Virus record (IMG/VR): IMGVR_UViG_3300030107_004732 | Span: 21,246-85,245 of that record | Strand: one strand, 5' to 3' | DNA: 64,000 bases | DNA from: a virus | Shown here: in pieces, positions 31,425 to 41,868 of the stretch | How positions within the stretch are numbered: the stretch's first letter is position 1 | Layout: each line of letters begins with the position of its first letter | Position numbers and translations under genes: made by a program | The notes under the pieces: model-generated | The model's database searches: none | What the model was told of the DNA's origin: nothing | What the model saw: only the letters and a program-made list of their open reading frames with translations

Positions 31425-32207
31425 CTATGCTTGGTCTGGATCTAGCAGACCTGGGTCTTGTTCTGCTATCTCCATTATACTACCATAAAAATTTCTTTTG
31501 TAAGCTTCTCTAAGATTAGATATACCCATATCTTCTGCTAGGTTTGCTTTTTTAATTTGTAAATCTAAACCTTGTTTAACATCCCCCCATATATTTTTTG
31601 CTCTTCCTGAATCTAAATTTAAACGTCCAATACTTGATTGAGTTTTCATAAGCGTATCTCCAAATTGAGATGTAAAGTTTTCTATATCAAGTTTAGTATC
31701 TTGTTTTAAATAACCTTCTTTTTTTGCATCGTAAGGACTAACATATTTAGAATATTTATCTTTCCAAGGTTGATATTCTTCATATACTTCAATCCAAAGG
31801 TCCGAAATATTATCCATATCATGCATAATTCCGTGATTTATCTGGTCTTCCAACTTAAGACCCAAAGCATATAACACTGAATCGCCATGACTATCAAGAT
31901 CTAACAACATATCTCTTGCTGTTTCCATATCTGAATTATATATTTGTGCAAAGAAGTCAGAATCTTCTCCTAGAACCTGAGATAATTCTTCATAATAACT
32001 TGAAGGAGTTTGAACCCATTCACATTCACCGTTTTCACAAATCTGTACGCCGTTAGCCATAACCTGCGTCCAATGATCTTCAGTTCCACTGTTTGGGTTT
32101 CCATAATCTCCAAGATACCAATATTCATCTGCTACACTCGATGTATAATCTGAAACTTCGAAAACACTTTCCCATAAATCTTCCATAAAATCAAAATTTT
32201 CGTCCAT
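31425..32207 (-). CDS. Acidic putative virion protein
   Basis: 260 aa, very acidic N-terminus rich in Asp, Glu, Trp and Tyr (MDENFDFMEDLWESVFEVSD...), helical C-terminal half. GGAG lies six bases before the ATG. Not recognised; gene order suggests an internal virion component. Confidence 0.6.
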   Translation of the reverse strand: MDENFDFMEDLWESVFEVSDYTSSVADEYWYLGDYGNPNSGTEDHWTQVMANGVQICENGECEWVQTPSSYYEELSQVLGEDSDFFAQIYNSDMETARDMLLDLDSHGDSVLYALGLKLEDQINHGIMHDMDNISDLWIEVYEEYQPWKDKYSKYVSPYDAKKEGYLKQDTKLDIENFTSQFGDTLMKTQSSIGRLNLDSGRAKNIWGDVKQGLDLQIKKANLAEDMGISNLREAYKRNFYGSIMEIAEQDPGLLDPDQA

Positions 32208-32215
32208 AAATCTCC

Positions 32216-32713
32216 TTAATCAGGGTCTTCGCTAAATGCGCCCATTGACATTAAATTAGTAAACATATCAAGATAACTTTGTCCATAATTAGCCCAAGCA
32301 GATTCTTGACTTCTTTGAAACTTTGTATTTATAGGTTGATAACCTGCATTGTAATCTTCAACAAAATTTGAATCACCACCCATGCTACTTGTAGTGCCTA
32401 TATTAGCTGCTTCAGCAAATCCTGTTGCACCCATTTTTTCTTCTGGAGGCATAAATCCTAATTGAAATTCTTCAGTTTCAAGATCTCTTAACTGTTCAAT
32501 AAAATCAAAACTTTCTTGATCCCATGTACTTCCAATATTTTCTACAAAAGAACCATATTCCATCCACCAAACATCAGGATCATCAGTCCAAGAATCTTCA
32601 AGCCACCCCTGTTCAGTTAGAAAGTTCGTAAAATAATCTTGTATACTTCCACCACTTCGTTCCCAAGAATAAAGTTCTTCACCTATAGTAGCTGCATCAT
32701 AACCATTTGACAT
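32216..32713 (-). CDS. Acidic putative virion protein
   Basis: 165 aa, acidic and Trp/Gly-rich (GWLEDSWTDDPDVWWMEYGS), similar in composition to the next gene at 31425 and perhaps derived from the same ancestor. The start overlaps the upstream stop (TAATG). Not recognised. Confidence 0.6.
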   Translation of the reverse strand: MSNGYDAATIGEELYSWERSGGSIQDYFTNFLTEQGWLEDSWTDDPDVWWMEYGSFVENIGSTWDQESFDFIEQLRDLETEEFQLGFMPPEEKMGATGFAEAANIGTTSSMGGDSNFVEDYNAGYQPINTKFQRSQESAWANYGQSYLDMFTNLMSMGAFSEDPD

Positions 32714-33489
32714 TAATTATTTTCCCTTTGAAAATTTAATAAATCATATAAAGTTTTACCTTTTTCATATCCTGGCATCACTTCTTCAAATAAGCTTTGT
32801 CTCCAAACCTTCCCTTCTTTAGAAAAAAAGCCTGGAGTTGAAATTTCTCCAGTTATAGGATCAAACATTCTTCCAGTAGATAAAGTTTGAGGATCCCATC
32901 CATAACCTGCCATAGGAGTTAGATCTGTATTTAAACCCATACCTGCTAATTCTTGTTCTGAAACATGAAAACCTGCCTCATCATAAACAACTCCATCTTC
33001 AATAGTCCAATCTGCAATAGATTGCCCAGCAGTTTCAGCGCCTTCTCGTATTGCTACATCAGTAGCGTACTTTCCCGCACTATATAGACTGGTTACAATA
33101 CTAAAAAGATCAGTCCCAATGCCAATAAGATTTGCTGTTTTTTCACCTTCAAGCCTAGCTTCTTCATCATCAAGCATCTTCTGGCCTTCTACTTTATTCC
33201 ATCTACCATAACCAATATCAGGTGTATCGTAACCTGGTTCGTAACCCGTCCATTCTGTAACTTCTTGTCCAACTCTGTTTCCAGCAGTATAAGCTGCAGA
33301 AGCTAAGTAAGGGTTACCTGTGGCCATAAAAGTTCCAACACCTGCAACAATACCAGTAATTGACCCCCAAAAACTTTGATTAGCAGCATCAGCAGCTATT
33401 CTTTCTTGGTATTCTTTCCACTCTTGATATTCATCCCAAGCTTCAACTTGTTGATCTTTTAGTAAACTTATATATGCTAAATTACTCAT
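32713..33489 (-). CDS. Putative virion protein with glycine-rich hydrophobic segments
   Basis: 258 aa. Residues 40-70 (FWGSITGIVAGVGTFMATGNPYLASAAYTAG) and 115-140 are glycine-rich and hydrophobic, as in phage ejection proteins that form membrane channels; the rest is acidic. AAAAGGA precedes the ATG. First gene of a possible transcription unit served by the promoter-like motif at 33516-33544. Confidence 0.6.
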   Translation of the reverse strand: MSNLAYISLLKDQQVEAWDEYQEWKEYQERIAADAANQSFWGSITGIVAGVGTFMATGNPYLASAAYTAGNRVGQEVTEWTGYEPGYDTPDIGYGRWNKVEGQKMLDDEEARLEGEKTANLIGIGTDLFSIVTSLYSAGKYATDVAIREGAETAGQSIADWTIEDGVVYDEAGFHVSEQELAGMGLNTDLTPMAGYGWDPQTLSTGRMFDPITGEISTPGFFSKEGKVWRQSLFEEVMPGYEKGKTLYDLLNFQRENN

Positions 33490-33515
33490 AACTAATTCCT
33501 TTTCATCAAGTTAAT

Positions 33516-33544
33516 TTATTAAATGGTTTTTTAAAAAACAACAA
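33516..33544 (-). promoter_or_regulatory. Promoter-like motif shared with 3751-3779
   Basis: Minus strand: TTGTTG, 17-bp spacer ending CCATT, TAATAA, then ATT, matching the 3751-3779 block almost base for base. It lies in the only sizeable gap (84 bp) between fibre and internal protein genes, 27 bp before the 33489 start codon. Confidence 0.55.
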
Positions 33545-33573
33545 CTTTTTTTTCTTTATTATCTTGTTACCAT

Positions 33574-36500
33574 TTATCCTGAATCTGCGTTTCCAGTTGG
33601 ATTACTTAATGAATACCAATTTGTTCCATTACAATAAAGTGTATATCCACCATAACCTACAACTCTTTCATCAGACCCTGTTGTTAAAAAAATCTTTTGA
33701 TGTGTTCCTACTGCAGGACTTTCATTGTGTTCTAATTGTATAAAGTTTGTAGTATCTGTTTTAACTATATATAAAATCTGTCCTGCTACACCACCACTAA
33801 ATCCACCTATAGTTACATTATTACTTGAAGTATCTACTTCTAATACTGTAGTATCTGATACATCAATACTATCTGTAGGCCCTGCAGTACTAAATACAGT
33901 ATGTTTATACGACACAGTACCTTCTACGTCAAGTGTAGTAGTAGGAGCAGTAAGACCTATACCTATTTTACCATTAGAATCTATATTTAAATTTCCTGCG
34001 TGTGTTGTGTTATTAGCACCTAATGATAAAGTTGAGTTATTTGATACTATATGATTAGTAGTATCATCATCTTGTATTTGTATTCTTGCTGTACTATCTG
34101 AACTTTTAAATATTGCTACTGTATCAGATGTACTTGAATCAACGTGTAATTTTACTGAAGGACTTGTAGTACCTATACCTACATTACCTGCATTTATAAA
34201 GTTATCTGTTCCATCTGTATATAAGGATACTTTTAAAGTACCACCATCATACATATGTAATCTACCACCATCAGTAGACTTTTCGCCAATCTGTACAACA
34301 GGATTTGTATTAGAATTATCCATAAGAGTAAATCCACTATTGGCTGAACTTGTGCTATTAGATTTAATAGTTAATGGAGCAACAGTAGTTGTAGTACCTA
34401 TACCTACATTACCATCAACGTGTAAATATCCATTTGCTTGTATATTACCTGAACTATCTAATGTAGAACCTGAAGAACCATATCCACCCCCTACATTTAA
34501 ATATGTGCCAGTTATATTAGTAATACCACTAACATCTAATCTTCCTGACATTTTTACTTTTTCAGAAGAGTTTGTAGTTACTATTTCTAGTATTCCAGCT
34601 TTACCAGAAGAATCAAATGATAAAGCACTTGCATTATTATCTGTTAAATCAATATCAATAGCAGCATTAGTTAAATCTATATCACCATCATTTCTAAAAC
34701 CCCCTTGGATTTGAACAGTACCAGTCATAGTAACATCATCTAAATTAGATGTTCCATCAATATCAATGTCTCCACTAAAATCACCATCTACTGCTTTTAC
34801 ATTACCATCTACATGAAGTGTTTCAGTAGGATTAGTAAGTCCAATACCTACATTTTGTGTTGAATGAGCAATAACTAAAGCTGGAGTATGACTATCAGAT
34901 ACGTCTTCAATTCCCCAGTAACTTGCAGGTATATTTGAATTTGTTGAACTTCCTCCGCCTACTCCTGCTCTCCAACTATAGGATGTACCTCTTTGGTATC
35001 TTATAGTACCACCATAACTAGCGTGACCTTCAACCAATATAGCTTCACCATCAGCATTGTCTCCATCTAAATGAAGAAGATGAGTAGGACTTGTTGTGCC
35101 TATACCAACCGTTCCATCTGTATTTAACGTAACTAAACTATCGGTTCCACCAGCACCAAAGTACAATTTTTTTGTTGAAGCTGCCTTGAGATACATATGT
35201 CCAGCACTTGTAATGTTTGTGTTATCTCCTCCATTAAAATTAAGTTCTGTAGCAGAATCACTTGTAATGTTTATACCACTACCTGATAAGTTTAATTTAC
35301 CTGCATTTATAGTTGCGTCTGAAGGATTATAAGTAAAGTTACCATCTGATTCTAAACCTAAATTACCACCATCTGTATCTGCACCTGCTGCAAATATAAT
35401 AGCATTGTTTTCATCTGTGCTTTCATTATCTGTAATAGTTACTGTTGTAGCTATTGCTGCTGTACCTGTAGTGTCTTGGTTAAGAGTGGCTACATATGAA
35501 GCTCCTATTGCAGTTCCTTGCCAAACTCCTGTACTTATTGTACCTACGCTTGTAAGTGAAGAATTAAGTACACCACTACCTAATGTAGTAGCACTTAATA
35601 CTGAACTTGCATTTATTTTATAACTATGTCCTGTTGGTATATTGACATCTCCATATCCATCTGCATTTCTATCCCAATCAGTAGTCCATGGTCCTGTATT
35701 TCTATCACTTACATAGGTATTTAGTATACCAATATTTTTAATATTAACTCTATCGTTACCACCTGCAGAGGCATCCCAAGCAGGAAATTCTATTGTTATT
35801 CTAACGTGAGTATCATTACTGTGAACACCGCTATTTTTATAATACATTAAAAGACCCCATTGGTCTGATATTCCTGTAGTATGCCAATCTGTTGAAAAAG
35901 GTGTATGTGTAGTCCAATCGTTAGCACTATCATCACTATCATTAAAAGTTCCATCAAGCATTTCTACAGTCATAGTAGGACACATAGAGCCACCTGCAGA
36001 ACTACCAGATGAATATGATGTAGAAGACCAAGTTGTGTCTACATAAAAGCATTGGTCGTCTGCCCAAGTAGATTCTCTTTCTATAACAAATCTAAATTTT
36101 CTCCACTCATCATCTAACTGCCAAGCAGTATTTCTTTCTCCATCTAATGTATTTTTAAGTCCTGTTAAATTAGTAGTAGGATTATTTTCACTTGTTGTTC
36201 CTGATATAGCATCTACCCAAGCACTGCCATTCCATCTTTCTAATGTTAATGGTGTTTGATGTCTAATTAAATCTTGATGTGATGTTCTTAACATATGTGT
36301 TAAGCCCATTTTACCAAAACTACCAAAATATCCATGGTCATTTTCCATTTCAAGACCACCAACAGGCATATTCATTCTACCGTTATCACCTATTTTTAAT
36401 CTAAAAGTAGTTTGATTACTGTCGGCTATAGTAAGGCATTTATCACCTACATCAAGGTCAAGTATATTATTACTTGCATTATCTCTCCAGCCAAAATTAA

Positions 36501-37608
36501 TATCTGCATCTGATGTTTTCCAGACAAAAGTATTTCCTGTTAAACCTACTTCAGTATAGTCAGTATTGCTATCATCTGTAAATTTAACTTGTGGAAATGC
36601 TCTATTAAATGTTTTCTGACCTGTGATTGTTTCATTGCCTGTTAAAGATACTTTAGTTGCTAAACTATTAGTAACTGTAGTAGAAAAACTTGCATCATCA
36701 TTTAGTGCAGCAGCAAGTTCATTAAGTGTATCTAAAGCACCTGGCGCACCATTTACAAGAGCGCTTATTTCTGTAGCTATTTCAGTATCTACATATGCTT
36801 TTACTGATTGTTGTGTAGGTACTTTTGTTGCCGAGTTTGAAGACATATTATCTTCATCTACTAAATCAGCACCATCTAATTTATCTGCATTTAAATTTGT
36901 AACTACTGTTGTAGAAGCTACAGTAAAAGGAGCTGTTCCTGTTGATACATCTGATTCAAAAGTTTGCGCTCTAAATTCATAAGCTCCTATATCAGTATTA
37001 GCACCAACACCTTCAACTATTGCCTTTTTTTGAGCAGCTGAAGTAGTTAATGTTCCGCCTGATATATCTAAAGTTCCTGTACTTGTAATATTTGCAAAAG
37101 TAGTTAAATCATTATTAAATGCACTTAGTTTTATTTCATTTATAGCTTTTCTTTTATGCTGTTTAGGGTCTGCATCTTTATATTCTAAAACAAATAGTTC
37201 ATCACCAGCTCCAATATCTGCTGTTAAATCTGCTAGAGTATCAAATTCTATATTATCAGGATGAATACCTTCATCAGGAGAAACATTACTTACAGAATGT
37301 TGATGAATATTCCAATCAGGAATTGACAAAATATTATTTGCTGATGTCTTTATTTTTAATTTACTTGAATATAAAGTTATTTCACCAGGAGTTAATGGGA
37401 TTTTACCTAAAGGAAGTTTAACTATTGTGTTATTTTCTTCATCAGTTGGTTTGTATCTACTTAATCTTGAAGAATACCAAATACCATTCATTTTGTATAA
37501 AAAAAACGTCCCTCTTCCTGGAACCCTTCTTACAGTTGTATCACCATCTTTTCCTTCTCTTTTAGATGGCCATCCTGTTTGATATGATATGGCTTTTTGT
37601 TTTTTCAT
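33574..37608 (-). CDS. Tail fibre/appendage protein
   Basis: 1344 aa. N-terminal 100 residues (VRRVPGRGTFFLYKMNGIWYSSRL) likely attach to the tail. The shaft is low-complexity, Thr/Ser/Asp-rich beta structure with five GIG-type repeats (VGIGTTSPTHLLHLDG, VGIGLTNPTETLHVDG, VGIGTTSPSVKLHVDS and variants) typical of phage fibres and of adhesins in aquatic Bacteroidota phages. A segment around 480-680 (HTPFSTDWHTTGISDQWGLL) resembles a jelly-roll domain. The C-terminus (LYCNGTNWYSLSNPTG) looks like a knob. It is the probable host receptor-binding protein. Confidence 0.85.
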   Translation of the reverse strand: MKKQKAISYQTGWPSKREGKDGDTTVRRVPGRGTFFLYKMNGIWYSSRLSRYKPTDEENNTIVKLPLGKIPLTPGEITLYSSKLKIKTSANNILSIPDWNIHQHSVSNVSPDEGIHPDNIEFDTLADLTADIGAGDELFVLEYKDADPKQHKRKAINEIKLSAFNNDLTTFANITSTGTLDISGGTLTTSAAQKKAIVEGVGANTDIGAYEFRAQTFESDVSTGTAPFTVASTTVVTNLNADKLDGADLVDEDNMSSNSATKVPTQQSVKAYVDTEIATEISALVNGAPGALDTLNELAAALNDDASFSTTVTNSLATKVSLTGNETITGQKTFNRAFPQVKFTDDSNTDYTEVGLTGNTFVWKTSDADINFGWRDNASNNILDLDVGDKCLTIADSNQTTFRLKIGDNGRMNMPVGGLEMENDHGYFGSFGKMGLTHMLRTSHQDLIRHQTPLTLERWNGSAWVDAISGTTSENNPTTNLTGLKNTLDGERNTAWQLDDEWRKFRFVIERESTWADDQCFYVDTTWSSTSYSSGSSAGGSMCPTMTVEMLDGTFNDSDDSANDWTTHTPFSTDWHTTGISDQWGLLMYYKNSGVHSNDTHVRITIEFPAWDASAGGNDRVNIKNIGILNTYVSDRNTGPWTTDWDRNADGYGDVNIPTGHSYKINASSVLSATTLGSGVLNSSLTSVGTISTGVWQGTAIGASYVATLNQDTTGTAAIATTVTITDNESTDENNAIIFAAGADTDGGNLGLESDGNFTYNPSDATINAGKLNLSGSGINITSDSATELNFNGGDNTNITSAGHMYLKAASTKKLYFGAGGTDSLVTLNTDGTVGIGTTSPTHLLHLDGDNADGEAILVEGHASYGGTIRYQRGTSYSWRAGVGGGSSTNSNIPASYWGIEDVSDSHTPALVIAHSTQNVGIGLTNPTETLHVDGNVKAVDGDFSGDIDIDGTSNLDDVTMTGTVQIQGGFRNDGDIDLTNAAIDIDLTDNNASALSFDSSGKAGILEIVTTNSSEKVKMSGRLDVSGITNITGTYLNVGGGYGSSGSTLDSSGNIQANGYLHVDGNVGIGTTTTVAPLTIKSNSTSSANSGFTLMDNSNTNPVVQIGEKSTDGGRLHMYDGGTLKVSLYTDGTDNFINAGNVGIGTTSPSVKLHVDSSTSDTVAIFKSSDSTARIQIQDDDTTNHIVSNNSTLSLGANNTTHAGNLNIDSNGKIGIGLTAPTTTLDVEGTVSYKHTVFSTAGPTDSIDVSDTTVLEVDTSSNNVTIGGFSGGVAGQILYIVKTDTTNFIQLEHNESPAVGTHQKIFLTTGSDERVVGYGGYTLYCNGTNWYSLSNPTGNADSG

Positions 37609-38018
37609 TATTCAAAAGTATTTGAACTAACTTGTCGCTTTAATCTATAAATAATAGATATATCATTAATACCAATTTCACCATTCATGCTTCCCCATAA
37701 TTTTAATTGAAATCCAGTAATATTAGAAATAGGACTACCAAAATAAAATCTGTATTCTTGAGATTTTAAGTTAGTATTTGTAGATACATTATATATTGAA
37801 CCAGGTAATGGAAACCAAGTTCCGTTTTCAGAAGTTCTATAAGCAAATCTTAAATTGTAAAATGAAGCACTTTTTGATTCAGTCATATTAATTATATATC
37901 CTAATATACTTTTTTTAGCATAAGTATTATCAAAGTCTTGCAACTTTGTTACCATAACAAACTCATTAAGAGGTTGAGGGTTTGATGTCCATTGTTTTGA
38001 GTAAATTTGATTAGCCAT
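37608..38018 (-). CDS. Small tail/fibre-associated protein
   Basis: 136 aa, beta-rich (FYNLRFAYRTSENGTWFPLPG; GFQLKLWGSMNGEIGINDISIIYRLKR). Overlaps both neighbours by one base (TAATG). Probably a tail adaptor linking the 1112-aa tail protein and the fibre; not recognised by family. Confidence 0.65.
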   Translation of the reverse strand: MANQIYSKQWTSNPQPLNEFVMVTKLQDFDNTYAKKSILGYIINMTESKSASFYNLRFAYRTSENGTWFPLPGSIYNVSTNTNLKSQEYRFYFGSPISNITGFQLKLWGSMNGEIGINDISIIYRLKRQVSSNTFE

Positions 38019-41000
38019 TATTGAGGCTCATTTCCAAGAGATTCATCATCTAATCCTTCATCTCCTTTAGCTAAATAAGTTAAAGTTCCATTACTACCAA
38101 AATTTATAATATTTGTCATATTTTTATTAGTCCCATTATAAAAAATCCTTTTTCCAAAAGTCCAAAAATCTCCACGTATATTATAAACATAAGCGTTTCC
38201 TGAATTAATAGAAGCACCAGTACTTGATTTAATTACGAATATTTCTTTATTTTCAGGATTATATCCACATATACTTGCATCACTTACATGGTTTTTCCAA
38301 TCTGTTTTATTTATTCTTAATTTAGTATTTTCCTCTCCTACTGAAGTTTCTAACAAGTCTGTAATTTCTGAAGAATCTTCTCCTTCTCTATACATATAAG
38401 CTGAATTTTTGTTAAACCAAAAAACTCCACCATCAACTTCTATTGAGTGATTTTTACTAGTTATGCCTTTAAATTTATTTCTAGATTCAACAAAAAACTG
38501 GTCAGGAGTTCCAGATGATATATCTATAACATATAATACATTTGTTTTAAACTGAAAGATTTTATCACCAATACTAAACAAAGCAACTATTTCATCACCA
38601 TCAGATATATCTAAATCTAAGACATTTTGAGGATATGGAAATACATCTAAAGAATTAACTGGGCTATATACCATTCTATCATTATATCTAGTTTTTGCAT
38701 TACCTTCTGTAACTTCAATATTACCTATAAAAGCTCTTCTACCACCAATACATGCTGTTTTATATCTTATATTAGATGTTGTTGAAACATCATAAGGATT
38801 ATATCCTGCAAAATCAACATATTCTTTTAATTTTGGAGCAGCATACCAACTTATTATATCTGTTGTGCCATTGTGTAATTGAACAATATCAGAACCTTGA
38901 GTTAAAGATTTCCATTCATAAGTAGCTGTATTACCTTCAGTAGAATCTAAAGTTGTAATTTCACCACCTTTAATAAAACCTACTTGAAAGTCAATAATTC
39001 CTAAATCCCAAAATATTTCATGGTCGTCTTTTAAATCTGTAAAATATAAATGCAATCCTTTTATTCTTCTGTCAGGAAAACATAATTCTCCTGCAGAATT
39101 TTCAGGCCTCATATATATTTGTGCTTGCAAATGTCTAAATTGTCCTTCTGTACCCATATCAAATATGTGAGAACTACCACTACTTTGAAATGCGTGCCCA
39201 GGTAAAGACTCTGAACCATCCTTATACATAGCAGATGCATAAATTTTTATATCTGACTCATCCCAATCTAAACCTGAATCAGTATCAACTACATCAAACT
39301 CTATTCTTACCATTGCTTCATCGGCAGACCATTCCATAGAACTAATTGTATCAGTATAAGCATTTTTTTGAACACCTAAATTGTCTTTGTTATCTCCGTA
39401 ATTACTATCTCCATTAGTATATTTCCATTCTTTAGAATTATCATCACAAAAGAATCCAAGAAGATTTTCAGATTCCATAAATTGAAATTGTTGTTCTCCT
39501 TCACTATTTTTAAAAAATGAAGTATTATCTATAAAGCCATAATATTTGTTTTTATTAGGTAACAAAAAATTACCTTCAATCATTCTCATTATTCCTGCTT
39601 CATTATAAAATACAGGTTTTGATTTATAATTATTTTCACTACCATAAACCCAATCAAAATTTTGTCCCTTATTTACATTAATATGTTCTCCATTAAATTT
39701 ATCAACCCAACTAGATATATCTTTAGAATATACATCTAAATCAAGTTTTTTTATTGTTCCTCCACCTTCAACAGTAGTATCACTAGTTGAAACTGCTTCC
39801 GAAATTAATAAAACCTGCTCATCTGCTGCACTTGTATTATAAGCGGCAGATTGAAAATCAATATAAAAAGAAACTTTAAATCCTGCACTTTGCCCTGCTG
39901 CATCTGCTGTTAAAACTAAAGTTTTTCCACTATTTTCTTCTGTACAAGTAATATATCCGCTAAATTGTGTATTTATCAAAGCTCTAAGATTATCTACTAC
40001 ATCTTCTATTGTTGCAAAATTATCTGTTAAAAATGACCTTGACCATTCTGAACCGTCTGAATTTCTAGTAATTTTAATATTTACTCTTCCTGCAACATCT
40101 AACCCTCCATCAAAAGCTAATTTCCAAACTCCTGTTATTGCATTAACTCCTCCTGACGTTGTTTTATCTCCAGCTATTCTAAGTAAACAATTGTCTCCTG
40201 CTTCACTAACAAAACCATTTCGCCATATAGTACCTAAATTTTCCATTTGGCCTGGAACAATTTTTGAGTTAGTAAAATCACTACTATCATATAAATCATC
40301 TATAAGAGTTACACTATTTCCTAAAGTAGTCGAAACAGTTACATGAGGTCTAATAGCTTTATTATTATCTGATGTTCCAACTACATTCTTTGTTAATCTT
40401 ATTTCATATCCTGCGTTATATAAAGGATTACCTAAATCATTAGTTTGATTTCCTAATAAAGATTCTTGAGTTAATTCTGCTGTCCATCCTGATGTTGAGG
40501 TGTAATCATTAATTTCTTTTACTAACCATTGAGCAAATGAGTATTTAGAATGAGTATAAGCTAAATAATTTTGATTAGATATATCAAAGTTATCATTATC
40601 ATTATAATTATACCAAGGTAATGCAAAGTTCCAATTATCTCCAGGTTTATCTTGTATAAGTATTTCAAAAAATCCAATACATCTTCTTGATTCATTGCCA
40701 GCTCCAAAAAATTGAGTATCATTAAAAATAGTTGAATCATTTTGTGATACATACCAAGAAATAGTATTCTTTGCAAATATAGGACCACCACCATCATAAT
40801 AAATGTCAAAATCACTTCCATCCGCATCATATAAACTATTATCAAATATATCGCCTGCTTCTTGGTCTGAATCTGTATCATCAGCTGAAGAAAAATCAAT
40901 AATTCTAGAACCTGCATCATCAGGCATTAAATATTCTGATGCTCCTAATTTTAATCTGAACCTTAGTCTTCCAGTACTACCAGGGTCACCACTCATCATT

Positions 41001-41356
41001 ACAACTAAATCTTCTATTGTAAATCTAGCACTTGCCTTTTCACCATTAGTAGCAATTGCATGCTCTGTTAAAGTAAATTGTAGATTTTCATCTGAAACTA
41101 AGCCCTGCCAAGAATTATCGCTTCTTAAATAACCTAAACCTTCTCCACTAATCAATTCACCAGCTATAGTGTTTCCTGGAATATTATTATCAACATCTTT
41201 ATTACGAATAGCACTTCCTGAACCTTTAATTTGACCAAATTTATTTAAATCAAGGTTTATTGCTTCTGCTAATTCATCAGCATCTAAATCTTTGGGGTCT
41301 GAATTATTGTTCAAACCCCCAGAAAAGTTCTCTAATCTCCAAACTTCTTTAGCCAT
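38018..41356 (-). CDS. Large tail protein, possible tail-nozzle (T7 gp12-like) component
   Basis: 1112 aa. It opens with WRLENFSGGLNNNSDPKDLDADELAEAINLDLNKFG, the N-terminal signature common to tubular tail proteins of short-tailed phages, and near residues 880-1080 has propeller-like repeats (DEIVALFSIGDKIFQFKTNVLYVID; WFNKNSAYMYREGE). The long middle part is beta-rich. It is encoded next to the fibre. I infer a nozzle or tail-hub role; a plain structural protein is the fallback. Confidence 0.65.
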   Translation of the reverse strand: MAKEVWRLENFSGGLNNNSDPKDLDADELAEAINLDLNKFGQIKGSGSAIRNKDVDNNIPGNTIAGELISGEGLGYLRSDNSWQGLVSDENLQFTLTEHAIATNGEKASARFTIEDLVVMMSGDPGSTGRLRFRLKLGASEYLMPDDAGSRIIDFSSADDTDSDQEAGDIFDNSLYDADGSDFDIYYDGGGPIFAKNTISWYVSQNDSTIFNDTQFFGAGNESRRCIGFFEILIQDKPGDNWNFALPWYNYNDNDNFDISNQNYLAYTHSKYSFAQWLVKEINDYTSTSGWTAELTQESLLGNQTNDLGNPLYNAGYEIRLTKNVVGTSDNNKAIRPHVTVSTTLGNSVTLIDDLYDSSDFTNSKIVPGQMENLGTIWRNGFVSEAGDNCLLRIAGDKTTSGGVNAITGVWKLAFDGGLDVAGRVNIKITRNSDGSEWSRSFLTDNFATIEDVVDNLRALINTQFSGYITCTEENSGKTLVLTADAAGQSAGFKVSFYIDFQSAAYNTSAADEQVLLISEAVSTSDTTVEGGGTIKKLDLDVYSKDISSWVDKFNGEHINVNKGQNFDWVYGSENNYKSKPVFYNEAGIMRMIEGNFLLPNKNKYYGFIDNTSFFKNSEGEQQFQFMESENLLGFFCDDNSKEWKYTNGDSNYGDNKDNLGVQKNAYTDTISSMEWSADEAMVRIEFDVVDTDSGLDWDESDIKIYASAMYKDGSESLPGHAFQSSGSSHIFDMGTEGQFRHLQAQIYMRPENSAGELCFPDRRIKGLHLYFTDLKDDHEIFWDLGIIDFQVGFIKGGEITTLDSTEGNTATYEWKSLTQGSDIVQLHNGTTDIISWYAAPKLKEYVDFAGYNPYDVSTTSNIRYKTACIGGRRAFIGNIEVTEGNAKTRYNDRMVYSPVNSLDVFPYPQNVLDLDISDGDEIVALFSIGDKIFQFKTNVLYVIDISSGTPDQFFVESRNKFKGITSKNHSIEVDGGVFWFNKNSAYMYREGEDSSEITDLLETSVGEENTKLRINKTDWKNHVSDASICGYNPENKEIFVIKSSTGASINSGNAYVYNIRGDFWTFGKRIFYNGTNKNMTNIINFGSNGTLTYLAKGDEGLDDESLGNEPQ

Positions 41357-41535
41357 TATTTTAGAATAGCTTTCTTGATTACTTCTTCAACAGAATCATA
41401 AATAGCAGTAAGTATTTTTTCTTCTGTTTTTTCAGAAATAATAGGAATATCAACATTTTCATTTAACTCTTTAACAATTTTTTCTTTCATTTCTTCGTTA
41501 AAGATATATTCTACTATCATTTGCTTTATATCCAT
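41356..41535 (-). CDS. Small helical protein
   Basis: 59 aa, MDIKQMIVEYIFNEEMKEK..., amphipathic helices. TAATG overlaps on both sides. Not recognised. Confidence 0.55.
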   Translation of the reverse strand: MDIKQMIVEYIFNEEMKEKIVKELNENVDIPIISEKTEEKILTAIYDSVEEVIKKAILK

Positions 41536-41663
41536 TAGTAACTCCTTCTTCTTCTTGTTGTTGTTTTTTTGTTCATTCTTTTGCCAGTTCTACCAGCATA
41601 AGCCTTAGCGGCTGCTTTACCTTTTTTTGTATAAGGGAATTTCTTACCTCCAACTTTAGGCAT
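41535..41663 (-). CDS. Small basic protein (MPKVGGKKFPYTKKGK type)
   Basis: 42 aa, one of the most basic proteins here, ending TTTRRRRSY. This small KFPYT-KGK-AAAK type is common among phages and is presumed to bind DNA or capsid interior; no function is established to my knowledge. GGAGG is five bases upstream. Confidence 0.7.
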   Translation of the reverse strand: MPKVGGKKFPYTKKGKAAAKAYAGRTGKRMNKKTTTRRRRSY

Positions 41664-41868
41664 TTTTACCTCCTTTTGTTTTACAGTTACACTTAAAATT
41701 TTTAGGTGGATGTGCCATTTTTTCTAATAAATTAAGGCGTTTATCCATATCTTTAACTTTATCGTCTAACTCATTATCATCAAATACATAAGCCATCATT
41801 TTGTCTAATTTAAAATGTTTAGTCAATCTGCTAGCTACTGCATTTATTATCATTTTAGAAACTATCAT
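41656..41868 (-). CDS. Small coiled-coil protein with Cys-x-Cys end
   Basis: 70 aa. Helical centre (DNELDDKVKDMDKRLNLLEKM) and a C-terminal FKCNCKTKGG. ATGA overlap with the phosphoesterase gene and an 8-bp overlap with the basic protein gene. Not recognised. Confidence 0.6.
   Translation of the reverse strand: MIVSKMIINAVASRLTKHFKLDKMMAYVFDDNELDDKVKDMDKRLNLLEKMAHPPKNFKCNCKTKGGKNA

Noticed and set aside
33574-37608. Opposite-strand open frames through the fibre gene
   Set aside because: They are shadows of the Thr/Ser/Asp-repeat coding sequence, with low-complexity Val/Pro/Leu products and no binding sites.
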